This document shows, piece after piece, positions 8,741-17,051 of a DNA stretch of 34,993 bases. Each line of letters begins with the position of its first letter. Position 1 is the first letter of the stretch. The translations under genes and the position numbers were made by a program. The notes under the pieces were generated by a model that saw nothing but the letters and a program-made list of their open reading frames with translations, did not search any database and was not told where the DNA came from. This DNA comes from an uncultured Rhodospirillaceae bacterium (GTDB taxonomy: Bacteria; Pseudomonadota; Alphaproteobacteria; Reyranellales; Reyranellaceae): assembly GCA_945952105.1 (NCBI GenBank), contig CAMFGZ010000037.1:1-34993 (forward strand), in the 5' to 3' direction.

Positions 8741-9646
8741 TCACGGCCCCTTCGCCGCGAGGTCGATGGCGCGGCGGTACATGGTCATGGCGGCCTCGGG
8801 CGTGTTGTAGCCGGCATGTGCCGTCAGGGTGACGTTGTCGAGCTTGAGCAGCGGCTCCTCGGGCGGGGTTGGTTCCTTGCCGAAGACGTCGGTCGCGTAG
8901 TGGCCGATGCGGCCAGCGCGCAGCAGGTCGATCAGTGCCGGTTCGTCGACGACGCCCGCCCGCGCGGTGTTGACGATGATGACGCCCTTCTTGGTCTTCT
9001 CCAGCTTCGACCTGTCGAGGAAGCCGCGCGTAGCATCGTTCAGGGCGAGATGCAGGCTCACGACGTCGGACTGCGCCAGCAGCTCGTCGATCGTCACGGT
9101 CGGCACCGATACGCCCGAAACCGGCGAGCGATTGTAGGCGATCACCTTCAGGCCGATGCCCTGGGCGATGCGCGCCATCTCGCGGCCGATGCCGCCCAGC
9201 CCGACCACGCCCAGGGTCTTGCCCCGAAGTTCCATGCCCTGCATCGGCCGCCAGCCGCCGCCGCGCACGATGCCGTGCATGGTCGCGATGTGCCGTGCCG
9301 CCGCGAATACCAGTCCCATCGCATGCTCGGCCACCGTCGTGTCACCGTAGCCGCCAATGGTCGACACCTTGATGCCGAGCCGCTCGGCCGCCGCGACATC
9401 GACGTAACTCGATGCGCCGGTCCCGAGGAATACGATGTGCTTCAAGCCGGCGCAGCGCTCAAGCGTCGGCTCGCTGAAATAGGTCGCGTCGTTGATGACG
9501 GTGTCATAGCCCTCGACCTTGTCGGGCACTTCCCCTTCGGGCACCGGCCCCATGTTGACCGTAATCGGAATGTCAGACGCACCGTGGACCCGCTTCCACA
9601 CGAGATCGATGTCAGGCGTCGAATCGATGAACAGTGTCTTCGGCAT
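8741..9646 (-). CDS. D-isomer-specific 2-hydroxyacid dehydrogenase
   Basis: The 301-residue NAD(P)-dependent enzyme should interconvert 2-oxo acids and D-2-hydroxyacids. The nucleotide fold motif GLGGIG is at 149-154. The catalytic triad is present: Arg229 in N-T-A-R, Glu258 in D-V-F-G-K-E-P and His277 in T-A-H-A-G. The usual Pro before the catalytic His is Ala. The ATG at 9646 has a GGGGGAA ribosome site. It converges on the ABC operon through the palindromic repeat at 8661-8740, and diverges from a Tat-exported protein gene. The exact substrate (glycerate, phosphoglycerate, lactate or other) cannot be decided; it lacks the long C-terminal domain of SerA. Confidence 0.92.
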   Translation of the reverse strand: MPKTLFIDSTPDIDLVWKRVHGASDIPITVNMGPVPEGEVPDKVEGYDTVINDATYFSEPTLERCAGLKHIVFLGTGASSYVDVAAAERLGIKVSTIGGYGDTTVAEHAMGLVFAAARHIATMHGIVRGGGWRPMQGMELRGKTLGVVGLGGIGREMARIAQGIGLKVIAYNRSPVSGVSVPTVTIDELLAQSDVVSLHLALNDATRGFLDRSKLEKTKKGVIIVNTARAGVVDEPALIDLLRAGRIGHYATDVFGKEPTPPEEPLLKLDNVTLTAHAGYNTPEAAMTMYRRAIDLAAKGP

Positions 9647-9727
9647 GTCGTTTTCCCCCGTTCTGTACGACGCCTGATTCTCCCGACGATAATCCGCAGG
9701 CCACGAACTGTCTGCTAGGATGGGAGG

Positions 9728-10162
9728 ATGAAAAGACGTTCCTTCCTCGGCGCCCTGCCGATGCTCGCCTCCGCGCCCGCCGTCGCCCAGCAGCTACCGG
9801 CAGTCCGCACCGTCACCCTGTCGCCGCCGCCCGCCAGCACGACAGTGACCGGTACCCTCGCCGACACCAAGGCACGCGGCCTCTTCTACATTCCGGGACA
9901 GGCGGGTCAGACGATGAACGTCATGGTGACGTCGGCGGGCAACAACGTCGTCTTCCAGGTCTGGGAGCCCGGCACCACCATCCGTGCCAACGCCGACGGC
10001 ACGCCCATGCTCGACGGGAAGCCGATGCACGATGCCGGGCCGACCGACGAACCCGCAGCCTGGGTTGGCGCCCTGCCGAAGACCGGCCCGTATCTCCTCA
10101 TGGCCTACAGCCGCCGGGATGCGGCGAGCTTCACTCTGACCATTGGCGTGGCGAACCAATAA
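9728..10162 (+). CDS. Tat-exported beta-rich protein of unknown function
   Basis: The 144-residue product begins KRRSFLG, a twin-arginine signal, followed by a short hydrophobic core and probable cleavage at A-V-A-Q (about 18-21). The mature part is rich in Thr, Val and Gly with alternating patterns that suggest a small beta-sandwich, perhaps like pre-peptidase C-terminal domains; no catalytic motif is recognised. The GGGAGG at 9722-9727 abuts the ATG with no spacer, and a three-codon frame ATG-GGA-GGA-TGA (9720-9731) overlaps the start, so initiation may be coupled or leaderless. It is a single gene divergent from the 2-hydroxyacid dehydrogenase. Confidence 0.75.
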   Translation: MKRRSFLGALPMLASAPAVAQQLPAVRTVTLSPPPASTTVTGTLADTKARGLFYIPGQAGQTMNVMVTSAGNNVVFQVWEPGTTIRANADGTPMLDGKPMHDAGPTDEPAAWVGALPKTGPYLLMAYSRRDAASFTLTIGVANQ

Positions 10163-10231
10163 ATCTGCGTCAATTTTTCAAGGTTGCGCTTCGAGTGCAA
10201 TATATCTAGTTTTTGCCTGTGTGTGGGTGGG

Positions 10232-10249
10232 CCGGCATGGGGATGCCGG
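10232..10249 (+). promoter_or_regulatory. Hairpin in leader of first four-cysteine protein gene
   Basis: CCGGCAT (10232-10238) and ATGCCGG (10243-10249) form a 7-bp stem with a GGGG loop. It lies in the 128-base gap before the gene at 10291, downstream of an AT-rich stretch (10170-10215) likely to contain the promoter. It might serve as a terminator-like or regulatory leader structure; there is no T-run after it. Confidence 0.35.
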
Positions 10250-10290
10250 ACCCGTCAGTTCGATGTCTGGAATTGACGCAGGAGCTCGAT

Positions 10291-10638
10291 ATGAAAATGC
10301 TCTTTGCGGGCGCGTCCATGCTCGCAATGGCGGTGCTCGTTGCCGCCGGAACAATCGCCTATTCGCAGCAGAGCGCTGCTCCCGGAAGACCCGCTCCCCT
10401 CCAGGGTGCGCAGCCTCCCGGCCAGACTCAGCAGACCGCCGCGGCGTGCCTCACCCAATACAATCCCATCGCGGGGCAATCCGCGATCACGCTGATCCGG
10501 GCAGGGTACGAAATCAAGGCGGCGGTCCCGAACGGTCTCTGGCTGCAGAAGGACAAGGACCTCCAGTACTGCAATTCGGGCCGGCCGATAGAAGGCGACG
10601 TTCAGTGCTGGCAGATGCGCGAAGTCACGCGCTGCTGA
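10291..10638 (+). CDS. Secreted four-cysteine protein, paralogue 1
   Basis: The start is taken as ATG 10291 because AGGAG precedes it and a signal peptide follows at once (residues 1-27); upstream in-frame codons are not hydrophobic. The 115-residue product has a Pro/Gln-rich linker (28-50) and a compact domain with Cys53, Cys94, Cys106 and Cys115. The core GLWLQKDKDLQYCNSGR (82-98) is shared with the protein at 11241-11537, with identical spacing between the first three cysteines (41 and 12 residues). No known family is recognised. Export and one or two disulfide bonds in the periplasm are likely. A cupin gene lies between the two paralogues. Confidence 0.72.
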   Translation: MKMLFAGASMLAMAVLVAAGTIAYSQQSAAPGRPAPLQGAQPPGQTQQTAAACLTQYNPIAGQSAITLIRAGYEIKAAVPNGLWLQKDKDLQYCNSGRPIEGDVQCWQMREVTRC

Positions 10639-10689
10639 CCGGACGCCGGGAACAGGGCATTCTCTCCCGCAAGCAAGATGGAGGATGAA

Positions 10690-11130
10690 ATGCCCGACCT
10701 TTTTCCCACGACCGGCGAAGCCGAGCGGGAGAAGCTGAAGGAAGAGACCGCGACCGGCGTCGGCGGCATCGTAAGCCACCTCGGTACCGACTCATTCAAG
10801 AAGGACGGTCTGCGTCCCTTCTTCGAATACCGGCCGCTCGGATTGAAGGAACTCACCGGCGGAAAGGTCGGCGCACACGTCATCCGCGCCGTGCCCGGCC
10901 AGCATCCCGATGCGCCGCGGCACAGTCATGCCCTCGAGTTCCAGTTCGTCTATGTGCTGAAGGGCTGGGCGATCTTCGAGTATGAAGGCTATGGACAGCA
11001 CAAGCTCGTGGCCGGCTCGACCGTCTACCAACCGCCCGGCGTGAAGCACAAGGAAATCGACCATTCCGACGATCTAGAACTGATCGAGATCACGATGCCC
11101 GCCGACTTCGAAACAACCGTGGTGGACTAG
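10690..11130 (+). CDS. Cupin-domain protein
   Basis: The ATG at 10690 is chosen because GGAGG (10680-10684) lies five bases before it; the in-frame ATG at 10678 is too close to have its own site. The 146-residue product has cupin motif 1 as H78-x-H80 with Gln85 where Glu is more usual, and motif 2 with P-P-G-V-K-H120. Both histidine sets suggest a metal-binding single-domain beta-barrel. No signal peptide is present, so it should be cytoplasmic. It is 51 bases after the four-cysteine gene in the same direction. Function could be an isomerase, dioxygenase or sensor; none can be chosen. Confidence 0.85.
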   Translation: MPDLFPTTGEAEREKLKEETATGVGGIVSHLGTDSFKKDGLRPFFEYRPLGLKELTGGKVGAHVIRAVPGQHPDAPRHSHALEFQFVYVLKGWAIFEYEGYGQHKLVAGSTVYQPPGVKHKEIDHSDDLELIEITMPADFETTVVD

Positions 11131-11240
11131 GCGTTCACGCCTCGCACCTTCGGGTATCGGACCGGTGAAATACGCCTGTTCGTTGCACGCCACCGCTGAT
11201 TAACATAGGGTTCAGGGGAATTGAACTCACAAGGGTTGGA

Positions 11241-11537
11241 ATGAAGTCGCTGCTGGCCGTGCTGCTCACCTGCCTCGCAATCGGTACGGCGTGGGCGCAG
11301 CCGCAGCAACCCCCGCAGGGCAAGCCGCCGACCTGTGTGTCGCAATATTCGGAGGCGGCCTCGATGTCGCCGGGCCTGCTGATCTCCACCGGCTTCGACA
11401 TCAGGGCCGCCATACCCGGCGGCCTCTGGTTGCAGAAGGATCGGGAGGTCTATTTCTGCAATTCCGGCCGAGCCGCTGACGGCGAGACCCTGTGCTGGAA
11501 GCTGCGCGTTCCGGTAAAGGGGCAATCCTGCCAATAG
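11241..11537 (+). CDS. Secreted four-cysteine protein, paralogue 2
   Basis: The 98-residue product has a signal peptide (1-19, cleavage after A-W-A) and a mature domain with Cys32, Cys73, Cys85 and Cys97. GLWLQKDREVYFCNSGR (61-77) closely matches the paralogue at 10291-10638. Both share Cys-x-x-Gln-Tyr near the start of the domain and Cys-Trp near the end. The linker is shorter here. The ATG follows GTTGGA, a weak ribosome site. Its stop is four bases from that of the convergent amidohydrolase. Function is unknown; a small disulfide-stabilised periplasmic protein is the best description. Confidence 0.75.
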   Translation: MKSLLAVLLTCLAIGTAWAQPQQPPQGKPPTCVSQYSEAASMSPGLLISTGFDIRAAIPGGLWLQKDREVYFCNSGRAADGETLCWKLRVPVKGQSCQ

Positions 11538-11541
11538 GCGC

Positions 11542-13239
11542 TCAGGCGCCGTGGCGCAGCAGGCGGCCCGAATAAGTGTCGGTCGGCCGGTCGTTGCGCA
11601 TCGTGACCTCGCCATTGACCAGGATGTACTTGTAGCCTGAGGCACGTTGCACGCGGCGCCACTCGCCGCCGGGCAGGTCGTGCGCGATCTCGTCGGGCAG
11701 AACCTTCAAGCCATCGTAATCGTAGATCACAATGTCGGCCGGCGCGCCCTTCTTCAGCATGCCCCGGCCCCGGAAGCCCGCGACCTCGGCAGGCAGAGCC
11801 GACAGGCGCCAGTGCACGTCCTCGAGGCTCAGCATGCCGTGCTGACGCACAACCTTGCAGATCGTCTCGGTCGGATAGCGGCCGGCCGTCAGGAACTTGG
11901 TATGGGCACCGCCATCGGACACGCCGAACAGTATGTACGGATCGTCGACCAACTCCTTCAGGTACTCGATACTGCCATTGGGAGGCGCCGCAAAGAACTC
12001 GGTCTCGAGATTCTCCTCGACCGCCATGTCGAGCATGACGTCGACCGGATGCTTGCCCATCTTCTCGCCGGCATGGGCGAGCGTGTAGTCGAGCCACTTC
12101 TTGTTGCGCTCGGTCTTGGGACCGACGATGGCGATCTGCGGCAGCGGCCCCGTGGCCGTAATCGGCAGGTTCTCGCGCAACTTCGCCCGGCGCGCCGGAT
12201 CGGCGAGCTTGGCCAGCCGCTCCTCGCGCGTGCCGGTCGTGGCGTCGCACCAGTCCTGCGAATCGTCGAACAGGTTCCAGTCCTCGAAGGTGAAGGTGAA
12301 GCCGGCATCGGTCGTGAGCCCCTGCCCCACCACGCGGATGCCCCGCTCACGGCAGCTCTTCAGCCAGGCAAGCGCCCGGCGATGGATTTCGGGCCGGTGG
12401 TCGAAGGCCTGGATCACGTTCATAATCATCGGCCGGCCGCTCAGGGAAGACAGTTCCTCGTAGAAGGCGCGATCCTTCGCATTGTCGCCCGAGATCAGCA
12501 GCATCTGCATGAACCCCTCGTTGCGCTCCGCCAGAACGCGCGCGAATTCGCGGCAGGTCTCGTCGTGCATCACGTCGGTCGGCATCGGCGTTCCGTCATA
12601 GTCGCGCTGCACCGCCGACGGCCCGGTCGGCAGCATGCGTTGCGCCGACCAGCCGCAGGCGCCGGCATCCATCGCCTCGTTCAGCAGGCGCCTCATCTCC
12701 GCATGCTGATCGGGCGTCGGCAGCTTGCCGGCCTTGGCGGCCTCGAAGCCCATCACCCAGATGAGGAGCGGCGACACCGGCACGTAGGGCAGCACGTTCA
12801 CCGCCTTGGGCGCGGCGTCGACGCTGTCGAGGAACTCCGGGAACGTCACCCAGTTCCACGGCATGCCCTCCTTCATCGAGGCCATGGGGATTGCCTCGAC
12901 TCGGGTCATCGACATCATGGCGCGCTCGCGTTCGGCAGGCCGCACCGGCGCGAAGCCAAAGCCGCAGTTGCCGATCACCACCGAGGTGATGCCGTGCCAG
13001 GACGAGAGCGTGCAGTAGGGATCCCAGAAGAGCTGCGCGTCGTAATGCGTATGGAGGTCGACGAAGCCCGGCGCCACGATCAGGCCGCCGGCGTCGATCA
13101 CCTCGTCGGCATCGCCTGCCGCGATCTGGCCGATCTCGGCGATACGGCCGTCCTTGATGCCGATGTCGCCGCGAAATCGCGGCAGCCGGCTTCCATCCAC
13201 GATCATGCCGCCGCGGATCACGCGATCATAACGCGCCAT
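11542..13239 (-). CDS. N-acyl-D-amino-acid deacylase family amidohydrolase
   Basis: The 565-residue cytoplasmic metal-dependent hydrolase resembles D-aminoacylases, which remove acyl groups from N-acyl-D-amino acids. Metal-binding His63 and His65 lie in DLHTHYDAQ, the conserved N-C-G-F-G at 91-95 supplies the cysteine ligand, and catalytic Asp442 is in S-D-G-G-A-H. N- and C-terminal strands form the usual small beta-domain (V-N-G-E near 541). A clear GGAGG precedes the ATG at 13239. Related proteins also act on dihydropyrimidine-like or other cyclic amides, so the substrate is not fixed. It seems to be a single-gene unit. Confidence 0.9.
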   Translation of the reverse strand: MARYDRVIRGGMIVDGSRLPRFRGDIGIKDGRIAEIGQIAAGDADEVIDAGGLIVAPGFVDLHTHYDAQLFWDPYCTLSSWHGITSVVIGNCGFGFAPVRPAERERAMMSMTRVEAIPMASMKEGMPWNWVTFPEFLDSVDAAPKAVNVLPYVPVSPLLIWVMGFEAAKAGKLPTPDQHAEMRRLLNEAMDAGACGWSAQRMLPTGPSAVQRDYDGTPMPTDVMHDETCREFARVLAERNEGFMQMLLISGDNAKDRAFYEELSSLSGRPMIMNVIQAFDHRPEIHRRALAWLKSCRERGIRVVGQGLTTDAGFTFTFEDWNLFDDSQDWCDATTGTREERLAKLADPARRAKLRENLPITATGPLPQIAIVGPKTERNKKWLDYTLAHAGEKMGKHPVDVMLDMAVEENLETEFFAAPPNGSIEYLKELVDDPYILFGVSDGGAHTKFLTAGRYPTETICKVVRQHGMLSLEDVHWRLSALPAEVAGFRGRGMLKKGAPADIVIYDYDGLKVLPDEIAHDLPGGEWRRVQRASGYKYILVNGEVTMRNDRPTDTYSGRLLRHGA

Positions 13240-13315
13240 TCGTTTCCTCCGGTTTTGCCGGAAGCGTGCGGATGGACCGTCAGCCTGTCAACGCGGGTGG
13301 GTCGCGCCGCAGAAC

Positions 13316-13741
13316 TCAGTTGCGTTTCGTGATGTGGATGAAGCCGTTGTTGGTGTTGGGCCGGTAGCTGACGTTATAGTGGCCGCCATTGCCCACCGCC
13401 GCGCAGCTGTTGCCCGCCGTCTGTACGCGCGCGATGGCATACTTCGTCCAGGCGCTCCCCTTCGACATGTCGACGTCGAGCTCGAAGACGAGATTGGGCG
13501 AGCTTCTCTGCGCGTTTTCGTACTGCCAGCACAAGGCGGTCTGGTACCCCGGCCGCAGCGACGTGGTTTTCCACTCGCTCTCGCCCCACTTGTAGCGGTA
13601 GCTGATCTGGGCCTGCGTCTGGTTATGCAGGCAGGCGCAGCCATGAGTGATCTGTTGCGCCGCCGCCGGTCGAGAGGGCAACGCTCCGCCCATGCAAAGA
13701 AGCGCCACGGCCACAGTGGCCGCCATCAAACCAGACTTCAT
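13316..13741 (-). CDS. Secreted protein of unknown function
   Basis: The 141-residue product starts at ATG 13741, where GGGGGAG precedes it and a signal peptide follows (1-29, cleavage near A-A-A-Q-Q). The frame stays open upstream to 13996, but that part is arginine-rich shadow of the neighbouring gene. The mature protein has four cysteines (two close together as C-A-C near its N-terminus, then C-W and S-C) and many Tyr, Asn and Ser residues, typical of a beta-rich exported domain. No family is recognised. It lies downstream of the SGNH hydrolase gene on the same strand. Confidence 0.72.
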   Translation of the reverse strand: MKSGLMAATVAVALLCMGGALPSRPAAAQQITHGCACLHNQTQAQISYRYKWGESEWKTTSLRPGYQTALCWQYENAQRSSPNLVFELDVDMSKGSAWTKYAIARVQTAGNSCAAVGNGGHYNVSYRPNTNNGFIHITKRN

Positions 13742-13808
13742 AGAACTCCCCCGAGTGACGGCGCAGCCTAAAGTTATCGCTCTAAGACTGCAAGCTTGCC
13801 TCGGGCAA

Positions 13809-15347
13809 TCAGTCGTTCTTCCTGTGGCAATCGAAGGTGACGACACGCGGCGCATAGGGCGCAGGCGGCGCCACCTGCGGGAAGCTCTTCTTCGGCCACG
13901 TCCCGTCGGCCAGGTGGCGGTCGACCACCGGCACCAGGAGCTGCAGCACGATCCAGGCGCGAAGCCTCTCGCCCTCTGGCGTACCGTGAATGGCATCGAC
14001 GAACAGGTCCGGATCGGAGGGCATCAACTTCGCCACGTCGAGAAAGTCGACGTGATGCGACTTCGCGAACTTCTCCAGCACGCGGTTCTGGAACAGCGCC
14101 AGCCGTTCGAGATCCCGGTAGCGGAACGGTGCGTATCCATAGTTGAGGTATTCGAGGATCAGGCGATGGCGCACCGGGTCGAGCACCATGCCGTCGGCGA
14201 CCAACCATTTGAACGAGGCGATTGCCAATTCGCCGCCGGCCTTCTGCGTGGTTGCATCGATGCGGCCGAGATCGGCAAGGATCGTCGAGAGGTTCACCGG
14301 CAGGTCGCCGCGCGCGATGTCCGGGTCCTTCTCGTCAAGTTCCTTTGGCCAGACGAGCTTGTAGTCGGGCTTCGGCCATTCGCGCCCCTCGGCGATCGCC
14401 CTCGTTGTCGCGTCGGCTTGTGCAGCGCCGGACTTCTCCGCCGGCGCCGAGCCGTATTGCGCCAGAAGGTTCTCGAGACGACGTGCGAGCGCGAACGTGT
14501 AACCAAGGTTCACGACGGTGCGCTCGAGCAGGCTCGGCTCCGGCCGCGACATGATCTGCAGGCCGGGCGGACGCGGCGGCAGGTCGGGCACCACCGTGCT
14601 GAGGTAGAACTGGTTGGCGCCCTCGTAATAGACGACGAGATCGGGTGCGAGCGGCGCCACCTCGTTCTTCATGATCGCCGCGATATCAGGAGAGGCGATG
14701 CTTTCGCGGCCGGCGTTGAGCACCTCGAATCTGAGGTCGAGCTTCTTTGCCGCCGCCCAGCGATTGAGCCAGTAGCCGACATGCTCGGGATACGAATAGA
14801 GAAAGTTGTGCGAACTGACGGTCGTCGAGGCGCCGATGAAGGCGATCCGGATCGTCTTCGGCTGGCGCGCGGCCGCCACCGGCGGGCCCCGAAAGCCGTA
14901 CTCGTTCGTCACCAGTCCGATCGGCGTCGTCTTGTTCGGCAGGAAGCGGAAGCGCGGCCAGCGCGCACCGTCCGGCGGATCGTAGATGTAAATCTGTCCC
15001 GGTGCGTCCTTGAGATAGAAATGCTTGCAGGGATCGGGACCGACGAACACGCTGTTCCACGCCTTGAACATGTCGGAACGCCGCGTGCCTTCGGTCACAC
15101 CGCTCGCCTCGACTCTCCGGATCAGCTCGATGTCCTCCGGCTTCGCTGGCTGCCGGTTCGGCAGGGGGGCCGGATTCTCGCTGAACCAGGCGCGCTGGAC
15201 GCCCTCAGCCAAGGGAATTTCACCGAGATGCCTCAGGGCGTCGCTCGGTGCCTCGGCGTCGAGCCAGCGCACAACCCCCTCGGCTGCCGCCGTGCAAAGC
15301 ACGACGGACAACAGGATCAGAAGCGTGTTTTTAAGCACGATCGCCAC
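13809..15347 (-). CDS. Membrane-anchored SGNH/GDSL-type hydrolase
   Basis: The 512-residue protein has an N-terminal membrane anchor (about 5-22) and an SGNH hydrolase fold. Block I reads F-I-G-A-S-T with nucleophile Ser174, block II N-A-G (211-213), block III G-A-N (243-245) and block V a D-A-I-H near 475. These residues define serine esterases or acyltransferases acting on the periplasmic side. The start is GTG at 15347, the only start near the hydrophobic anchor. Similar proteins modify exopolysaccharide or lipids, but the substrate is unknown. The protein is longer than minimal SGNH enzymes because of N-terminal and central insertions. It is divergent from the luciferase-like gene. Confidence 0.82.
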   Translation of the reverse strand: MAIVLKNTLLILLSVVLCTAAAEGVVRWLDAEAPSDALRHLGEIPLAEGVQRAWFSENPAPLPNRQPAKPEDIELIRRVEASGVTEGTRRSDMFKAWNSVFVGPDPCKHFYLKDAPGQIYIYDPPDGARWPRFRFLPNKTTPIGLVTNEYGFRGPPVAAARQPKTIRIAFIGASTTVSSHNFLYSYPEHVGYWLNRWAAAKKLDLRFEVLNAGRESIASPDIAAIMKNEVAPLAPDLVVYYEGANQFYLSTVVPDLPPRPPGLQIMSRPEPSLLERTVVNLGYTFALARRLENLLAQYGSAPAEKSGAAQADATTRAIAEGREWPKPDYKLVWPKELDEKDPDIARGDLPVNLSTILADLGRIDATTQKAGGELAIASFKWLVADGMVLDPVRHRLILEYLNYGYAPFRYRDLERLALFQNRVLEKFAKSHHVDFLDVAKLMPSDPDLFVDAIHGTPEGERLRAWIVLQLLVPVVDRHLADGTWPKKSFPQVAPPAPYAPRVVTFDCHRKND

Positions 15348-15452
15348 GATACGATGTTTAGTACGTCCCCCACTCCGAAACCAGCAAGGGGGGGCGATCT
15401 CGCCGATCCGGAAGCCATGCTATAACGCGGCTCGCACCATGCGGAGAGTTCG
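15348..15452. promoter_or_regulatory. Divergent promoter region
   Basis: This 105-base gap separates the SGNH hydrolase gene (minus) from the luciferase-like gene (plus). It carries an imperfect palindrome GGCGA-TC-TCGCC (15395-15406) and CTATAACG (about 15419-15426), a plausible -10 box for the plus-strand gene. No -35 could be assigned. Confidence 0.35.
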
Positions 15453-16517
15453 ATGCAGTTCGGTTGGCTTACCCTTGCGATGTCCCCCTCGCCAGAGGAA
15501 GACGCCTCCCGCATCGACCAGATCGTCGCGCAGGCCTGCGAGGCCGAGCGGCTGGGCTTCTCCGACGTCTGGTTGACCGAGCATTATTTCACCGGCGAAA
15601 GCGTCTACTGCGATTCGCTGATGTTTGCCGCGGCGTTGGCGATGAAGACCAGCAAGGTACGGCTGGGCTTCGCGGTGGTGCAGACACCGTTCCATCATCC
15701 CGTGCGATTGGCCGTGCAACTCGCGCTCCTCGACAATCTGAGCAAGGGCCGCATCGACGTCGGCATCGGCAAGGGCACCGCCTACAACGAATACGAATTC
15801 GTCGGCCACGGATTGCGCAGCACCGACAGCCGCGAGCGCATGGAAGAAACCGTCGACATCCTGCAGCGCGCCTGGACGGAATCGCCGCTGGACTACGACG
15901 GCCGCTTCCACAAGCTGCATGTGCCGGCCATCCGGCCGAAGCCGGTGCAGCAGCCCGGCCCGCCGCTGTGGCGCAGCGTGATCTCGCCCGCCTCCTTCAA
16001 GGAATGCGGCAGGCTCGGCATCCCGATCCTCACCGCGCGCCTGCCTGTCGAGCGCATCAGGGAACGCTGGGCGTCCTACGCCGCCGGCATCGACGAGGGA
16101 GGCCACGACGCGGCGACCAAGGCACGGCTGCTCGCACAGAGCGCGCTTTGGCGCAACGTCTACGTCGCGGATTCCGATGCCCAGGCGGAGGACACGCTGG
16201 CCGCCCTGCTCGTCGAGACACGCGCGCACATGATGCATGTGCGCGAGGCACACAATCCCGGCGACTTCGAGCCGGAGCCGGCGACGCTCAATGCCTGGAC
16301 GGATCCCAAGGTTCCGGACTCCGAGGCGGTGCCTTTCGTGTTGCGCACCGGCTCGCTGTACGGTTCGGCAAAGCGCGTTCGCGAACAGGTGGCGGAGCTT
16401 CGCGACGTCGGCGTCCAGCATCTGCTTTGCCAGACCGGCTTCGGGGCGATGGATCACGCCCAAAACCTCGCGTCGATGCGCCGCTTCGGAGAGCAGGTGA
16501 TGCCCGCCTTCGCCTGA
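15453..16517 (+). CDS. Luciferase-like (LLM class) flavin-dependent oxidoreductase
   Basis: The 354-residue TIM-barrel enzyme uses reduced FMN or F420-type flavin to oxidise an organic substrate. Family signs are the N-terminal G-F-S-D-V-W-L-T-E-H-Y-F segment (about 36-47), the G-x-A-V-V-Q-T-P-F-H-H-P region (72-83) and the conserved I-D-V-G-I-G-K-G stretch (103-110). GGAGAG precedes the ATG. It stands alone, divergent from the SGNH hydrolase and convergent with a DUF3617 gene. Alphaproteobacterial members more often use FMN; the substrate cannot be assigned. Confidence 0.9.
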   Translation: MQFGWLTLAMSPSPEEDASRIDQIVAQACEAERLGFSDVWLTEHYFTGESVYCDSLMFAAALAMKTSKVRLGFAVVQTPFHHPVRLAVQLALLDNLSKGRIDVGIGKGTAYNEYEFVGHGLRSTDSRERMEETVDILQRAWTESPLDYDGRFHKLHVPAIRPKPVQQPGPPLWRSVISPASFKECGRLGIPILTARLPVERIRERWASYAAGIDEGGHDAATKARLLAQSALWRNVYVADSDAQAEDTLAALLVETRAHMMHVREAHNPGDFEPEPATLNAWTDPKVPDSEAVPFVLRTGSLYGSAKRVREQVAELRDVGVQHLLCQTGFGAMDHAQNLASMRRFGEQVMPAFA

Positions 16518-16531
16518 CGACGCGCCGCGGC

Positions 16532-16993
16532 CTATTTCGGGCAGTCGCCCAGTCGCTTGCCGCTCAGTTCGCTCTTGCCCTTTACCGTCGTCCCCGACTT
16601 GTCCGCCGCCTCGAGCTGTCCGAGGCCCTGGTAACTGGTCGGCGTGTAGCTGACTTCGGCCTTCGCGGTGACGCCCGGCAACTGATCGTTCGGCGGGCAG
16701 GTCAGGGTCGCGGCGAGTACGCCGGCTTTCTTTGCGCCCGGCTCATACTTGCAACCATGTTGCTTGATCTCATCCGGCGTCGGGAAAAGCAGGCGCTCGA
16801 GTTGGGCTTCGTCGGCGGCAAGGCACACCTTCTTCGACGTCGGCGGCATCTGCGGCATGCCTTCCATCGAGGTCTTCTCGGTCGTCTCCCACTCACCCGC
16901 CTGGATGGCCGTCTGCGCGCCCGCAGAAGCGGCGACGGGCAACGACACGATCAGTAGCGCGCCGGCGAGGGCCGACACTGGGAACAGCTTCAT
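16532..16993 (-). CDS. DUF3617 family exported protein
   Basis: The 153-residue product has a signal peptide (1-27) and the DUF3617 layout: a G-E-W-E-T-T-E motif near residue 33, three mature cysteines, and T-x-x-G-K-S-E-L-S-G-K-R close to the end. AGGAG precedes the ATG at 16993. The family is common in Gram-negative bacteria and its role is unknown. It is located 58 bases downstream of the SpoIIAA-like gene on the same strand and may be co-transcribed. Confidence 0.82.
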   Translation of the reverse strand: MKLFPVSALAGALLIVSLPVAASAGAQTAIQAGEWETTEKTSMEGMPQMPPTSKKVCLAADEAQLERLLFPTPDEIKQHGCKYEPGAKKAGVLAATLTCPPNDQLPGVTAKAEVSYTPTSYQGLGQLEAADKSGTTVKGKSELSGKRLGDCPK

Positions 16994-17051
16994 GGAGACT
17001 CCTGAGGAAACATGGATTGAGATCTTACCCGATAGCGGCGCTCCGCGTCGC

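Noticed and set aside
10213..10290. Longer N-terminus for the first four-cysteine protein
   Set aside because: It would place 26 non-hydrophobic residues before the signal peptide, and AGGAG sits before ATG 10291.
13647..15425. Open frame of 592 codons on the plus strand
   Set aside because: Antisense to the SGNH hydrolase, whose catalytic blocks are intact.
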